This document shows positions 49,200-61,260 of a stretch of 64,000 nt of DNA, one piece after another. Source of the stretch: Cunninghamia lanceolata (taxonomy: Eukaryota > Streptophyta > Pinopsida > Cupressales > Cupressaceae); NCBI GenBank assembly GCA_027924645.1, contig BSBN01000888.1, forward strand, positions 15,941,001 through 16,005,000. The letters run 5' to 3'. Under the pieces are notes generated by a model that was given only the letters and a program-made list of their open reading frames with translations, searched no databases and had not been told where the DNA came from. Made by a program: the position numbers and the translations under genes. Each line of letters opens with the position of its first letter. The stretch's first letter is position 1.

Positions 49200-49739
49200 C
49201 TATGACTTGATCTTCTCTAGCATTCTGTTCCACGAAGATATCATACTTTTCCCATTCTTTACCCTTTCTCCTTGGGTGTAATTCTGCCATGTAAGGGCAG
49301 CACCTTTGAGTTTAGTTTTTGCAAACTTAACCCTCTTACTTTTAGGAACTTCCTTGTATTCGAAGTAGTTGTTCAGTGCCTCAATCCACTCCATAACTTC
49401 ATCAGCATTCATCTTTCCATTGAACATGGGGATATCTATCTAAGCCTCTGAAGAGTCCTTGCCAATTGCCTTGATGGCTTCCAGGAATTGTTTTTGTTTA
49501 GCCAGTATCTTTGCCTCTTCTTGTTCCTCTTTTGTTTCCTCTTTCTCTTCTTCTTCATCTGAATCTTCCTCTATCCTTTTTCCTATCTTCATTGCCTTTA
49601 ATTCTGCTTGGAGTGCTTCCCTGACTCCAGTTTTGATCATCTCTTCCATCTCTTGAAATTTCTTGACCACTTCGGTGGTCATCCCCTTTGGAGGCATATC
49701 GCTAGCCTCTCCTTCGCTTTCTCTATTTGACATAAACAT
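49200..49739 (-). pseudogene. Compact element gag
   Basis: The start at 49739 (MFMSNRESEGEASDMPPKG) leads into an acidic, coiled-coil-like stretch (KRIEEDSDEEEEKEET). After a stop near 49440 the Gag core follows (VMEWIEALNNYFEYKEV, FAKTKLKGAALTW). The core breaks off at about 49200, and only a trace of the zinc knuckle region (GHPTYKCLKKAS-like, near 49150) remains before the protease. Confidence 0.8.
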
Positions 49740-50033
49740 TCACAGACAACGACAACACTTCTGTAAATCCTCAATTTGACTACAACACAATGCTCAATCA
49801 GCTGTCCATCTTACACACTGCTACAGACCCATTCCTCTCATCCAATAGCAGATCCTGGAGATGCACTACCACTCTCTCTCGCAGTGGATTCACTCTACAC
49901 CCTCTTCCAAGCAAATCTCTATTGGTGAATGGTCATGACAGACCTCATCATCGTCTGCCCACACACTATAGGAATAGGATTCATCTACCTTCAAAAATTA
50001 AATATACAACACCTCCGCCCACAGCTTTCACTA

Positions 50034-50045
50034 GCTCTAATACCA
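50034..50045 (-). other. Compact element primer-binding site
   Basis: The minus strand reads TGGTATTAGAGC three bases inside the 5' LTR, one transition away from the initiator-Met site. Confidence 0.88.
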
Positions 50046-50048
50046 ATA

Positions 50049-51049
50049 TGATGGGGAGCACACAGTGGAAGTGAACACTTATCAAATTTTGAACCCGTCG
50101 AAACTGTTGAACCTTCGAACTCACTATCAGCAAGACTTAATACCGTCGGCACACTTGAAAACTCTTCCGCTGACACACCGATCTCACCGATGTTACCTTC
50201 GGACCACACTCATCCGCATGATAAATACTATTGGCCATGCTAGGGTTCACTACGCCGATATACTTCGTCACTATGATACGCATCTCAGACCACGACTTTC
50301 TTTCAATGGTTCAAACCTCTCTTCAGCCAGACTATCCTCGTCAGTCTGAGCAAGAAATGCTTCGTTGATGGCCTCTGTCCCACCGATAACAACTCCAACT
50401 CCTCTGATCAAACCCTAGCACATGGAGATTCTAGGCCACCTACTGTGCACAACCCACTATCTGGAACATCTGCATTGCCAAATCATGAAACATAACATGA
50501 AACGAAAAACACATATTGTACAATGAAGCCATTCCACTAATTTTGACAAAAATCTCGCCAGTGGAATGCTTCACATCGACATTTTGCAACAACAAAAATA
50601 CATAAGGGAAAATAAATCTGCAATTATGCAATTTCGTATTTACAGAGAATGGAAACAAATAGACAACACAGAAAAGATTGATTTCTCCTTCACAATGCTC
50701 GGTTACATTCGCACAAGTGCATTCAATTACAATATCATATGTCTAACTTTGTTCATTTCCCTGGGTTTATAAACTCTCCTAGAGTAGTACCAAACTGACT
50801 CCAAGCAGCAGGGAGACAACCATTTTAAATAGCCTCCAACTGCCCTACTGCCTATTTTTGGCATTATGCGGTTACAATTTGACAAAAGTCCCCTAAGTCA
50901 CTTGGGACTTACAAAATGAACCTAGATACAAACTGAAATGAAAATGCATTGGTAAAATAGACCTTATTAAAACGCAAACATGATTTTCTAAACAAACATA
51001 AACTTAAATGCCTCACAGAAGCCACCTTGTGTTAGGTGCTCCTGTACCA
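50049..51049 (-). repeat. Compact element 5' LTR (right, 1001 bp)
   Basis: The sister of 47032-48032, followed by ATGGC at 51050-51054. Confidence 0.95.
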
Positions 51050-51054
51050 ATGGC

Positions 51055-51880
51055 CCCCACGCATAAACCACACCCTCCCTAATCATCCATAACATGACCA
51101 ATCCCCAGCCCATTAGAAACCCATGTGATCTCCTATCTAGGACCAATGTCCCTGCTATCAACCCTGCCAAAAATAGGGGCGACTAATATAGGCCCCTCTC
51201 TATCACTAGTTGATATACCATCTCTGACCCATCACCGCCATACGCCACTCAGGCTAGGGAAAACACCTGATCCGCATTTCCTCACCCCTATCTATGGTCA
51301 TAAACCACTCTCTTGGCATGTATGAGGACCCGTAGGATCCTCCATACATCCTCCAAGGTGATCATTGCCTCCCTTGTGGGCAATAGGAAGGCACATCAAT
51401 TTGTCTAATACCACTCCACTAAGGCATTCATCATGGCCTTGTCAGTACGTATCCATGGCATCTCTGAGATATGTTAGAACCCGACCATCTGCAAGAAGAA
51501 TCTCTCAGTGCTATCAAGCTCCCCCACATGTCAAACGTAGGCGACCACCTCTCCCATGACTGAAGAACATCCTCGTCATCCTACATCAACCAAAAGTGCA
51601 CCATGTCAGCATCTATTTTAAACACTTCCAATTTCCCTCACACCTAACATGCGTCCATTCTACCCAACGACATGCCTTCAACATGCCCTGCTTGTGCCCG
51701 ATCCCAGCTAGGTGGAGTGACCTTTGATGCACTTCCGTAAAGGTTAGACCTTTGTCCCCTCCCTGCCTAAACATTGTTCCCCTGATTGCACACTTTGGTG
51801 TGGGCTGAACCCTCTTCCTCTGATTAGGTGCCTTAGCGCCGGCCTGGATTAATCTCCAATAATCTGAAAAATCCAAAAAA
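51055..51880 (-). pseudogene. PMD unit B, N-terminal part and PMD core
   Basis: The N-terminal part at 51876-51613 (NQRKRVQPTPKCAIRG, EVHQRSLHLAG) matches unit A at 45012-44815. The core at about 51460-51340 gives ALVEWY(stop)TNWCAFLLPTREAMITLEDV, and 51170-51060 gives EGVVYAWGPLV. Stops and frame changes are as frequent as in unit A. The last motif was split by the compact element. Confidence 0.72.
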
Positions 51881-52075
51881 AATCAAAAAAATGTTCTCAA
51901 AAATCCAAAAAGAATCAAAAAACATTACAAAAAAAATTAAAAAATTAAAAAATCAAAAATGAAAAAATGAAAATTAAAAAATCAAAAATCAAAAAATGAA
52001 AATTAAAAAATCAAAAATAAAAATATAAAAAAATCATAAAAATCAAAAAATTAAAAAAAAAAAAAAAAAAAGGCC
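51880..52075. repeat. A-rich low-complexity tract
   Basis: Repeated AAAAATCAAAAA-like words, with no coding capacity. It marks the upstream edge of PMD unit B. Confidence 0.85.
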
Positions 52076-52149
52076 TTGGCGTCAGCTGGGCGCCACGCCA
52101 CCAGGTCGTATTAGCCATAGTTTTCTTAGGGAGAAAACACAAAACAACA

Positions 52150-52177
52150 GTCCACCACCATTTTCATGGTGGTGGAC
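52150..52177. repeat. Perfect hairpin, 12-bp stem, TTTC loop
   Basis: GTCCACCACCAT and ATGGTGGTGGAC flank TTTC. No nearby gene uses it as a terminator; it may be the end of a decayed element. Confidence 0.9.
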
Positions 52178-52359
52178 TACAAGCTTACCAAGTAATCTGA
52201 CTCCTTTGTTCAAATACCTGTATCCCTCTACATTGTCCACTCGGCCCTGGGTACCCTTCGCGTTCGCCCTGTCTCCACAGCTCAAATTTTTGCTTTTGCT
52301 AAAATGAGTCGACAACTTTATTTTGTTGTCTCATATAAGGAATAAAAAATATATTAAAA

Positions 52360-52485
52360 TAATACCTTCGAATGAAGATTCTCTTCGTTTGAAGGTACTA
52401 TTTTAATTTTTTTTTCAATCAATAAGAACCTTCATTCGAAGACGAGCTTCATTCGAAGCAAAACCTTCAAATGAAGGTACCTGCT
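52360..52485. repeat. Cluster of CTTCATTCGAAG-like palindromes
   Basis: At least five forms occur: CCTTCGAATGAAG, CTTCGTTTGAAGG, CCTTCATTCGAAG, CTTCATTCGAAG and CCTTCAAATGAAGG. They look like heat-shock-element words, but the GAA/TTC spacing is not canonical, so no regulatory claim is made. Confidence 0.7.
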
Positions 52486-53240
52486 ATTTTTTTCCCCGTC
52501 CCTCCCAATTTTTTTGTCCCCAGTTTGGAACCCATTATTGTGGGATTACCCCTAGCGATCAAGATTCTCAAGAAGTTAAGATAGTGGTCGCCGGTAGTGG
52601 TCACCTGGAGCCACGAGAGATGGTAGTTAAGGATGGTGGGTTTAAGGTCAAGGGTGTAGCCTAAAGACTAGCCCCAAGTCATAGATGTGACTATGGGGCT
52701 AGGGTGATAGGTGTCAAGGCGGTGCAGGTGTTAAGCATCAGGTCACACATGTGACCAAAGCCTATGGTCACTAGGAGTTGAGGGTCGAGCAGGTGAGGAG
52801 CTAGGTCTAGGTGGAAAATGTAGGCTTGTTGTTGTCAAATTTCATTTAAAGTTTCCACCCTACAAATAAAACTCAAATCTAGCAGTTATGAGCTTAAAAA
52901 TTGCATAGAATAAAAAACCAATGACCACCGAAATAAAACATTGATAAGTTTTTCCTATTGAAATAAACTTTATTTTGCAGTGATAGATCTACATATTATG
53001 CAGGCTACGCTATACAGATCTATACGGTCTACATCTGCAACAATGGCTAGACTGAAAAAAAATTAAAAATTTCCAACAACCAAATTTAATAAATTATATG
53101 TCTACCCTAAGGTTTTTGGGCCTCTATGACACAACAGTGAGGTCTGTTTTCACATAGGAAGCTTTCTGCAATAGGTCACCCTCAAATCTCCACCAAAATG
53201 ACTTCAGACTTGCAACAAAAGGATACTAAAAATCAAGGGA
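52486..53240. other. Gene-free stretch, probably interior of a decayed LTR element
   Basis: No open frame with a domain was found. It sits on the interior side of the primer site at 53241-53263, so it is likely the 5' leader of that element, in minus orientation. Confidence 0.45.
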
Positions 53241-53263
53241 CGTGGGTCCCATCGGGCATGCCA
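53241..53263 (-). other. Primer-binding site of a decayed element
   Basis: The minus strand reads TGGCATGCCCGATGGGACCC. It differs from the middle element's site in only a few positions and lies three bases from the likely LTR end at 53267. Confidence 0.6.
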
Positions 53264-53266
53264 AAA

Positions 53267-54080
53267 TGAAGAACGGAAAAGATTAAGGGAAATAATAAGA
53301 AAATAATGTAATATAAACACAAAACCTTCACCTCAAACCCTTCTTGCTCCTCGGATAGAGCGGATTGGAATGCACCCTTCTTCTAGGGGCTATGCTCCTT
53401 GATATGATATGATGTTGATTGCTCACTAAACCACAGCATAACAATACTTTCAAATTGTGAATGTGATGATAATGGGAGATCTATGAAGATTTCAACAAGA
53501 TCATGTTACTTTGAAATGTGGATGATAATGGATTGGTTGAGGCTAGATTTTTAGATTCTTGAATAATTGGATGGAGGGCTAGGACTAAGAGGTGCAATGG
53601 ATGGTTGAGATTAAGAGGTGGAGGATTAGGGCAATCCTTTTGTGAACGGTTGAGATTAAGAGGGTAAATTTGAATTGGATGGATGAGATAAGAAGTTAGT
53701 TTGACTTATGAACAAGTATCTAGGTTCAATGAATCTGGGTACCTAACTTAAGTTGTACATGTGACTCAAAATATTTAAATTAAATAATTAAACTATTTAA
53801 TTACTTATTGGAGAAGGGGGATAAGGTTGGGATAAATTAATTAAATAAATAATATTTATTTAATTAATTTTTGTTAAGAGGCATAATGGATAAATTTAAT
53901 TAAATAAATATAATTTATTTAACTAAATTAGGTAATGGAGGAAATTAGAAGGTGATATGGTAAAGGGGACTCTTAGGACAAAAGTGTCACAAAGTGTCAT
54001 AAGGTGATGTCAACAAGATGTCGAAAGTGGGTTTAGGTGTCGAGTGATGGTCAAGACATGGACAATTTTAGATGTCTACA
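53267..54080 (-). repeat. Probable 5' LTR of a decayed element (814 bp)
   Basis: On the minus strand it would start TGTAGACATC at 54080 and end TTCA at 53267, next to the primer-like sequence. It holds AT-rich palindromic stretches (AATTAAATAAATAT-like, near 53840-53930). No second copy lies in the window, so the call rests on the ends and the primer site. Confidence 0.55.
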
Positions 54081-54600
54081 CTTAAATCTATTACTTCTAC
54101 TCTAAAAATATGTATTATTATGCTACTACTAAAAAAAGGCTATCTAATTCAACAGTTTTACATGATACATATAACTACACATAATCATTGAAATACCTGC
54201 ACAATGATCATTAAAAACTACATCAAAATTACTAACAATTTTAGGTAGGGAGTGTAGCTGTAACGGAACCCTTCTTATTCAGTGAATTTTATCCCCTTTT
54301 AAATTGTTTTATTAATGTTATGGGTTTTGGTTTTCATTTAGAATTTCAATAAAATTTCTTCAAAAACATTTACAATGGCATAAAAAATATACATTAATGA
54401 AAACAGGGGATCTTTTATTGATGTTGGTAAGGGATCCAATAACAATGTTCCACTAATGTAAAAACAACATGATTCACACTTGCCAAATTCTTCAGGGATG
54501 CAAAAATAATCTAACAGTTCAATACTAAATTCAGGGATGGCATCGAAAATCTCTTGGATCCCTTATATCCTTAACGCTCTTAGATTAGTCATCTACTTTG
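54081..54600. other. AT-rich DNA downstream of the GST pseudogene; no gene seen
   Basis: Broken short frames only. It would include the 3' untranslated region of the GST; no clear polyadenylation signal was singled out. Confidence 0.5.
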
Positions 54601-54604
54601 CAAT

Positions 54605-55250
<646 letters not shown>

Positions 55251-55317
55251 TCACACAGAACACAAAGTTCAGACAAGAGTAGTGTTTTCTTAGTCTTAAT
55301 CTTTTGCCCTTGGAGTG

Positions 55318-55325
55318 TAAATATA
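55318..55325 (-). promoter_or_regulatory. Possible TATA box of the GST pseudogene
   Basis: The minus strand reads TATATTTA 73 bases before the start codon. The spacing is plausible for a plant promoter with a short leader. No further support. Confidence 0.35.
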
Positions 55326-55329
55326 CAGG

Positions 55330-57324
55330 TAAAACAATGTCGGCAACATTGACGGGGATCAATAGTGCTCTCCGCGAGGCGCTATGCTGGCGTAGGCCCC
55401 TGCGTAAGATGATCTAGTTGCTCACTGCTTAGCATTATGCTGACGTCGGCGCTTGCGTAACAACGTCCATGTCAAAGAGATGTATTTGACCACACCATTA
55501 ATAGAGGCAGATATTTAGTGCGAAGGGTGCGTGCCACAAAAGCTCACGTAGACGTCTCCTAGTATGCTACAGGTTGTGTGAAATATCACATGATATCCAC
55601 TGAATTTGAGGATGCACATGATTTTGCATTTCAATTAATTACTAAATATAGTCAAACGTGTGTTCTAATTAATTAATAAATACGGTCAGTTGTGCATCCA
55701 GAATGTTGGATGGGCATTCCCAATTTTTTATGAACGGTTTCAACTTATGGAATTTGTTATGCCGAGAGGCGTTCTACACTCACAACAAGGGTTGAAAGAT
55801 TCAGAGCCCTGTAAACAATTAAGATTCAAATTTCCATGTAAACAAAATTCATAAAATGTGTAAATAAATAAATTTGTGGAAGCCAAATGTACAGAAAAAT
55901 AGAAAAACTTGGGCAGTGATGCAGTGAAAAAAAAAAAATTTGTGGAAACCAAATGGATAAAAATAAATAAAAAAACTTGTGCAGTTATGGAGTGAAATCT
56001 TTATTACATTTGAAGAATATGAAAAGTCTTGCAGCATAGTCTCTTTAAATTAACTCATGTGAGCATATCAAATATTCTAACTGGAAGTAATTTATAAAGA
56101 TATCTCTCAGCATATTTTAGATATATGTTTTTTAAATATAAATATACTAGTATGTAGTTCAATGGTTATACAATGTTGAATTACTCATGCAAGCTTAATA
56201 AGTTGAAGTCATTCTAAATTTTCATCTTACTTCAATTGTTCAGTTTATGCTTTTATGGACATTAGGTTGAAGCTATATGGCTTGCATTATGTAACATTTT
56301 AGTTTCTTATAAACATGTTAATGGTTTGATTATTAAAAACGAAAACAATTGTTTCTTAAAGGTAATTTAGGCTCATCTAATTAAATGTATATAAATAAAC
56401 ACAAATTAGTCTAAGAAAAGATAGATGGATTATTGATCAATTGAAATGTATACAAGTTATTTAGAGAATGACAATTAGTACTATATGATGACTTAGCTTT
56501 ATGACTAAACAATGATTCTAAATATGTTATGATGCTAAAGTGTGTGTGTCTTGAGATTAAAAAATAGTTGTGACTGTCAAAAGTATTGACTAGAATTAGA
56601 ATAATCTTCTCTACTCTACTCTGGACGGACTTGGCTAATTTGGTATAGATTTGTGATAATAAAGTAGACCTACATTGACAAATTTGACCTTTGATGTGTT
56701 ATTGCTTTTGTCCTTTGTGCAATCTAACCTAGATGATTATTTGATCTCTCTTTAAAATCTGGAGACTAGAGGTATTGATGAATACCAATTCTAGGTTGTT
56801 GTGCAACCAAGTCACAAGGGTAGTTCACCTCGATCAACCTTTTTGTAGAAAACAAGATTGAAAATAGAAAGCAAGCCATAGAATGAAAATTATTTACTTC
56901 TTTTAAGCACCAAATCTAAATATGTCATTATTTGTTGCTCTTCTATAATGAGAAATGTATATGAATGTGAGGGATTAGAATAAAGGCAAATGAATCTCTT
57001 TAAGTACAAGGACATGTCATCAAATTATTAAAATGTATGTTTAGTTAGCCTTGTGTGGGAAAAGTAAAGGGGGTGAGTTAGCTTATTTTTTTGAATTTAT
57101 GTTTTGGTGGGTCAAGTTCATGGTCACAAGGATGGCCTCATTATTGACTCCCAAATCTATAACCCCACAATCCAAGAGAAGCAACTCAACATATAGACCT
57201 AGGGACTATGTCAAATCTACAATAATGTCATAGACCTTTGATCAAAGTGTGACCATTAGGGGTCAATTGACATAAGCAAGCAATCCCTCTACACTTTTGG
57301 CTCTACAATGATAAGAATAATGTT
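55330..57324. other. AT-rich intergenic DNA; no gene seen
   Basis: Only short broken frames occur. GC-richer DNA at 55340-55470 upstream of the GST has repeated GCTATGCTGGCGTAGGC / GCATTATGCTGACGTCGGC-like words. From 56600 on, the sequence may be old retroelement DNA, but no domain could be named. Confidence 0.5.
55871..55996. repeat. Diverged tandem duplication, period about 66 bp
   Basis: AATTTGTGGAAGCCAAATG at 55871 recurs as AATTTGTGGAAACCAAATG at 55937, and CAGTGATGCAGTGAAA recurs as CAGTTATGGAGTGAAA. Confidence 0.85.
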
Positions 57325-57329
57325 CCTTG
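57325..57329. other. Target site duplication CCTTG, left copy
   Basis: Four of five bases match CTTTG at 63701-63705. Confidence 0.8.
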
Positions 57330-57779
57330 TGTTAGAATCTGAAAAGATTATTGACCCAGAAAACTAGTGCAAATAATAGATATCTAAACTATGAAAGCAA
57401 ATGATACGAAATTAAAATAGCAACACAGAGTTAGTCTCCAAGAGAGTAATGCAAATGCTAGAAGCAAAATAGCATTAAAAGGATGTAAAAATAAGAGATA
57501 CAAGATACAAGCCAGGTAGCATGCTTATGTAGACTAGGGAGAGGGAGGAGGTGGCAACACCGACCAATGAGGAGCAACCATCTATCAGACTAAAGATAGC
57601 AAAGTATCTTCCCAAGATAGCTAATGGATACTCACATGTAGGAAGGTGACACCTCGCAACCACTCACTTGATAAGACATCCTTTATTAACCTAAGCGAGA
57701 TTAATAGAAGTGTAGGAAAAACCTAGGAATATAGGGAAAAATAAATAACCCAACTAGGAAATAAAAACCTACACTAACA
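57330..57779 (-). repeat. Copia element 3' LTR (left)
   Basis: 450 bp, the same length as the right copy, ending CACTAACA. Confidence 0.95.
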
Positions 57780-58054
57780 CCCCCCCATAAGCGAAGCTTA
57801 GGTGGATGTAGAAATGGGTCCTGGCAAATCAAGCCTGATGAGGTACCCATGTACATAAAATTCCCCCCCAAAGAGAGAGAAAAGCCCCCCCCTCCAAAAT
57901 AGAGAGAGAAGAGACCCCCCAAAAGTAGAGAGAGTCAGGACTCTGAGTGAGAGGAAGAAGCCCCTCCAGAAGATGAAGCATCTCGCACCCCCCATAAAGC
58001 TCGCAAATGAAGGAACTTGCTCTCAGTGAAGGTTTTGGTGAAGATATCAGCAAC
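57780..58054 (-). other. Copia polypurine tract and G/T-rich 3' leader
   Basis: The minus strand reads TTATGGGGGG just before the 3' LTR (57780-57789). Several further runs of six or more G on the minus strand lie at 57865-57920, alternating with CTCTCTCT, giving strong purine/pyrimidine asymmetry. Confidence 0.7.
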
Positions 58055-58553
58055 CTACTTAGAAGTCAGATAGTAGCGAAGGTCGATGACGTGGCCATGG
58101 ATGAGCTCCTTGATGTAGTGAATGTGGACCTCTATGTGTTTGGTCCGCTGATGATGGACTGGATTCCATGAGATTTGAATGGCACTCTGGTTGTCACTAA
58201 ATATGACTGATGGTCGTCTGATCTGGATACCAAACTCAGTGAGAAGATTTTGAATCCAAATGGCCTCAGTGGCGGCATTCACAGCCCCCCGATACTCGAC
58301 CTCAATAGAAGATAGATCAATCGCAGACTGCTTCTTGCTCGACCAACAAACAGGACCTGAACCAAGTGAGAAGTTGTAATTGAAAGTATACTTGCAATCC
58401 TGAGAATCGCCCACCCAATCAGAATCTGCATAGCCCACTAAGTCAAGCTCAATGCCCACTGCATAGTGAATCTCAGAATTGTGAGTACCCTGAATGTAGT
58501 GAATGGTTTGCTTGGCTGCTTTCTAGTGTAGCTCATGAGGCTCCTGCATGAAT
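58055..58553 (-). pseudogene. Copia RNase H
   Basis: GYADSDWVGDSQDCKYT has the first catalytic Asp. It is followed by SSKKQSAIDLSSIEVEYRGA (Glu), FSDNQSAIQI (Asp) and HQRTKHIEVHIHYIKE. The block is open for 134 residues; ADIFTK at 58040 continues after a stop. Confidence 0.9.
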
Positions 58554-59400
58554 CAAGAGACCATGCCTACAACATATGAAATGTCGGGTCTCGTATGAGT
58601 CAGATAAATAAGACTCCCAACAATCTGTTGGTACAAAGTGCCGTCAACAAGTGAAGAACATTGAGCCTCAAGTTTGACTCCAGAAAGAAAGGGAGTTGGA
58701 GTAGGCTTGCAGTCAACCATATGAAACCTCAAGAGCAAATCTAGAGCATAGTTGGACTGGTTGATGGTGATCTCAGAAGAAGACTGAAAGATCTCAATCC
58801 TGAGAAAGTAATGCAACAAGCCCAAGTCAGTCATCAAAACCTGTCATAAAGGGTAGTTTTGACAGCCCCAATGGTGGATGAAGAACTCCCTGTGATCAGC
58901 AAGTCATCAACATACAGAACCAAAAATAGGAGTGAATCATCATACTACAGAATGTAGACATTGGGATCAGAATGGCACCGAGTGAACTCAACTGATAGAA
59001 GGAAGGAGCCCATCTTGGCATACCAGGCCCGAGGAGCCTGTTTGAGGCCATAGAGAGATTTTTGAAGATGGCACACAAGTGAAGAATCCTAAATGAATCC
59101 TTGTGGTTGCTCCATGTAGATCTCCTCCTAAAGGTCACCATGAAGAAAAGCACTCTTCACATCCATCTGGTGTACTTCCCAACGATTAGCTACAACAATG
59201 GCAAGAACAAGTTGGATGGAATTCATTCAGGCAACTAGTGCAAAATTCTCAGAGTAGTCAATCCCAAGAACCTAGGAGAATCCTTTGGCAACCAAGCGAG
59301 CCTTATGCTTGCCAACTGACCCATCTACTGCAAATTTTTTCTGATAGATCCACTTACATCGAACAAGTTTTCTTCCCTTAGGAAGAGGGACAAGATCCCA
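58554..59400 (-). pseudogene. Copia reverse transcriptase
   Basis: The RT, read from about 59380, has VRCKWIYQKKFAVDGSV, HKARLVAKGFS, HQMDVKSAFLHGDL, SLYGLKQAPRAWY and the catalytic LYVDDLLITGS near 58905. It then continues as MTDLGLLHYFLRIEI and IGSLIYLTHTRPDI-like text. Several TAG/TAA stops (after HGDL and GFS, for example) and a frame change near 58850 break it. Confidence 0.9.
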
Positions 59401-61260
59401 AGTGTGGTTCCTCATCAAGGAACTATACTCCTCTTGCATAGATGTATCCCACTCAGGAATACCAGAAGTCTCATGAAAAGACTGTGGATCTGAGGCAGTA
59501 GCAATGAAGACATGTGGAGCATCTTGGAACTGTGAATGAGTCCACCTAGTGTCTGATGGATCTCGAACCCAATCACTTGCAGACTACAAGGTCTGTCTAG
59601 CCCAAAGTGGACCAGAAGATGGAGAATCTCGAGGAGAATCATCAACCTCTGAATGATGACTAGGAGAGGAAGGAGGTGAGTCCTCTTAATCGCTCTCTGC
59701 ATCAGAAGTGGAGGTAGAAGATTGCTCAGGTGAATTTGACTCATTAGAAGATCTGTCATGTATCCCAAGTGACTCCAATGTCAAAGTAGGAGTTGGAGAA
59801 GTGATAGAAAGTGAGCTCGAAGAGCCCTCCTCAAACTGAACACTCCTCTCAATGAACAACTCATGTGTAGTAGGTGGAGCAATTGATAACCCTTCACACC
59901 ATCAGGATAACCTACAAATATGCAAGGTCTGCTCTATAGATCTAAGGCCTTGCATTTCTCTGCAGGAATGTGGGCCCATGCAGGAGAACCAAAAGCTCGA
60001 AAGTGCTTAACTAATGGTTTCCGACTGCTCCAAGCTTCAAAAGGAGTGACTCACTTCAAGGCTCAGTGAGGAACACGGTTCTGGATATAACAAGCACAGT
60101 TAATGGCCTCTACCCAATAATGTGGTGGAAGAGATCTGGAGTGAATCATGCAGTTCACCATTTCCTTCAAGGACCTATTCTTTCGTTCTGCAACACCATT
60201 TTGCTGAGGATTGTATGGAACTAAATGTTGCAAATCAATCCCCTCTGAAGTGCAAAACCTCTCAAATCGATGGTTGACATACTCACCACCATTGTCAGTG
60301 TGTAAAAATTTGATGGATTTCCTAGATTACTTCTCTACAAAAGTTTTCAAGTCCTAAAAATGATCAAATACCTCTTACTTCTGTTTGAGAAAGTACACCC
60401 AAGTATATCGAGAAAAATCATCAATGAATGTGAGGACATATCGGGCCCTGCTGAAAGAAGGATTCTGAAATGGACCAGCCAAATCATTGTGAACTAACTC
60501 CAGTATTTGTGAAGCTTTCCATGCCTTACCTTTGTCAAACTTTTCTTTAGGATGCTTACCAAGAATGCAACCTTGGCAAACACCACCTGAAAACTGAACT
60601 GAAGGCAACCCTATGACCATGCTCCGTCGGTTGAGCTGCTGCAAGTAGCGGAAGTTTAGATGGCCAAACCGCTCATGCCATAATCTACTCACATCATTAG
60701 AATGAGTGAGAAAAATAGTCGAAGGAGGATCAGGAACAAAGTGAGAAAATAGATAGAGCCGTGACTGATGATTTGCTCTCCCAACTGCAACTGTAGAACC
60801 ACTATGCAACTCACAAATCTCCACTGAGTCAGGAGTGAACTCAGCCCACTTGCCTAAACCTATGTGAGTGATCTGACATACCAATAGGAGATTAGTTGAT
60901 AATGAGGGCACACAAAGAATATCATGGAATGTGCCATCCCCCACATCAACAAACCCTCTCCCATACACCTCAACAGGAGTGTCATCACCCATCAAAATAG
61001 AAGGCATAGTACGTTGCTCCAAAGATGCAAGTTCTTCCTTAGGTGAAGCCATGAGGTGCGAAGCACCTGAATCAAGAACCCAAGTGGATGGTGAAGAAGC
61101 AACTGCAACAAGGGCCTTGCCCTTCCCTTTCACCTTGTTGTTTTTTTTTGCCTTATTAGACCCCTCATTAGAACTATGTTTGATAGACTCAGGAACACTA
61201 ATATTATTCTTCTCAAGAATGTGTGTCAACTGATCAATTTGTTTTATGTTCATCATGACT
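59401..61260 (-). pseudogene. Copia protease and integrase
   Basis: The protease motif is TWVLDSGASHLMA near 61080. The zinc-binding GAG-pre-integrase part has LWHERFGHLNFRYL and CQGCILGKHPKEKF. The integrase core shows Asp in LVHNDLAGPF, Asp in LHTDNGGEY near 60290, and Glu in NGVAERKNRSLKEMV near 60190, so all three catalytic residues remain. An open stretch runs 61331-60375, then stops appear. The region from about 59900 to 59401 is a low-conservation linker rich in Ser. Confidence 0.9.

Larger units (their letters stand above)
47032..51049 (-). mobile_element. Compact 4018-bp gag-protease LTR retrotransposon
   Basis: Two 1001-bp LTRs, both starting TGATGGGGAGCAC and ending TACCA or CACCA, enclose a 2-kb interior. 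ATGGC duplications flank the element exactly. The interior encodes only Gag and a protease; there is no trace of RT, RNase H or integrase. Its Gag and protease resemble those of the outer chromovirus. It is therefore a non-autonomous derivative that inserted intact as a short unit, not a deletion made in place: both LTRs, the primer site and the target duplication are complete. Confidence 0.92.

Noticed and set aside
52360..52485. Heat-shock elements
   Set aside because: The GAA and TTC words are not in the canonical alternating two-base spacing, and no gene follows.
60931..61233. Plus-strand ORF of 100 residues
   Set aside because: Antisense to the copia protease-integrase frame, which carries recognised catalytic motifs.
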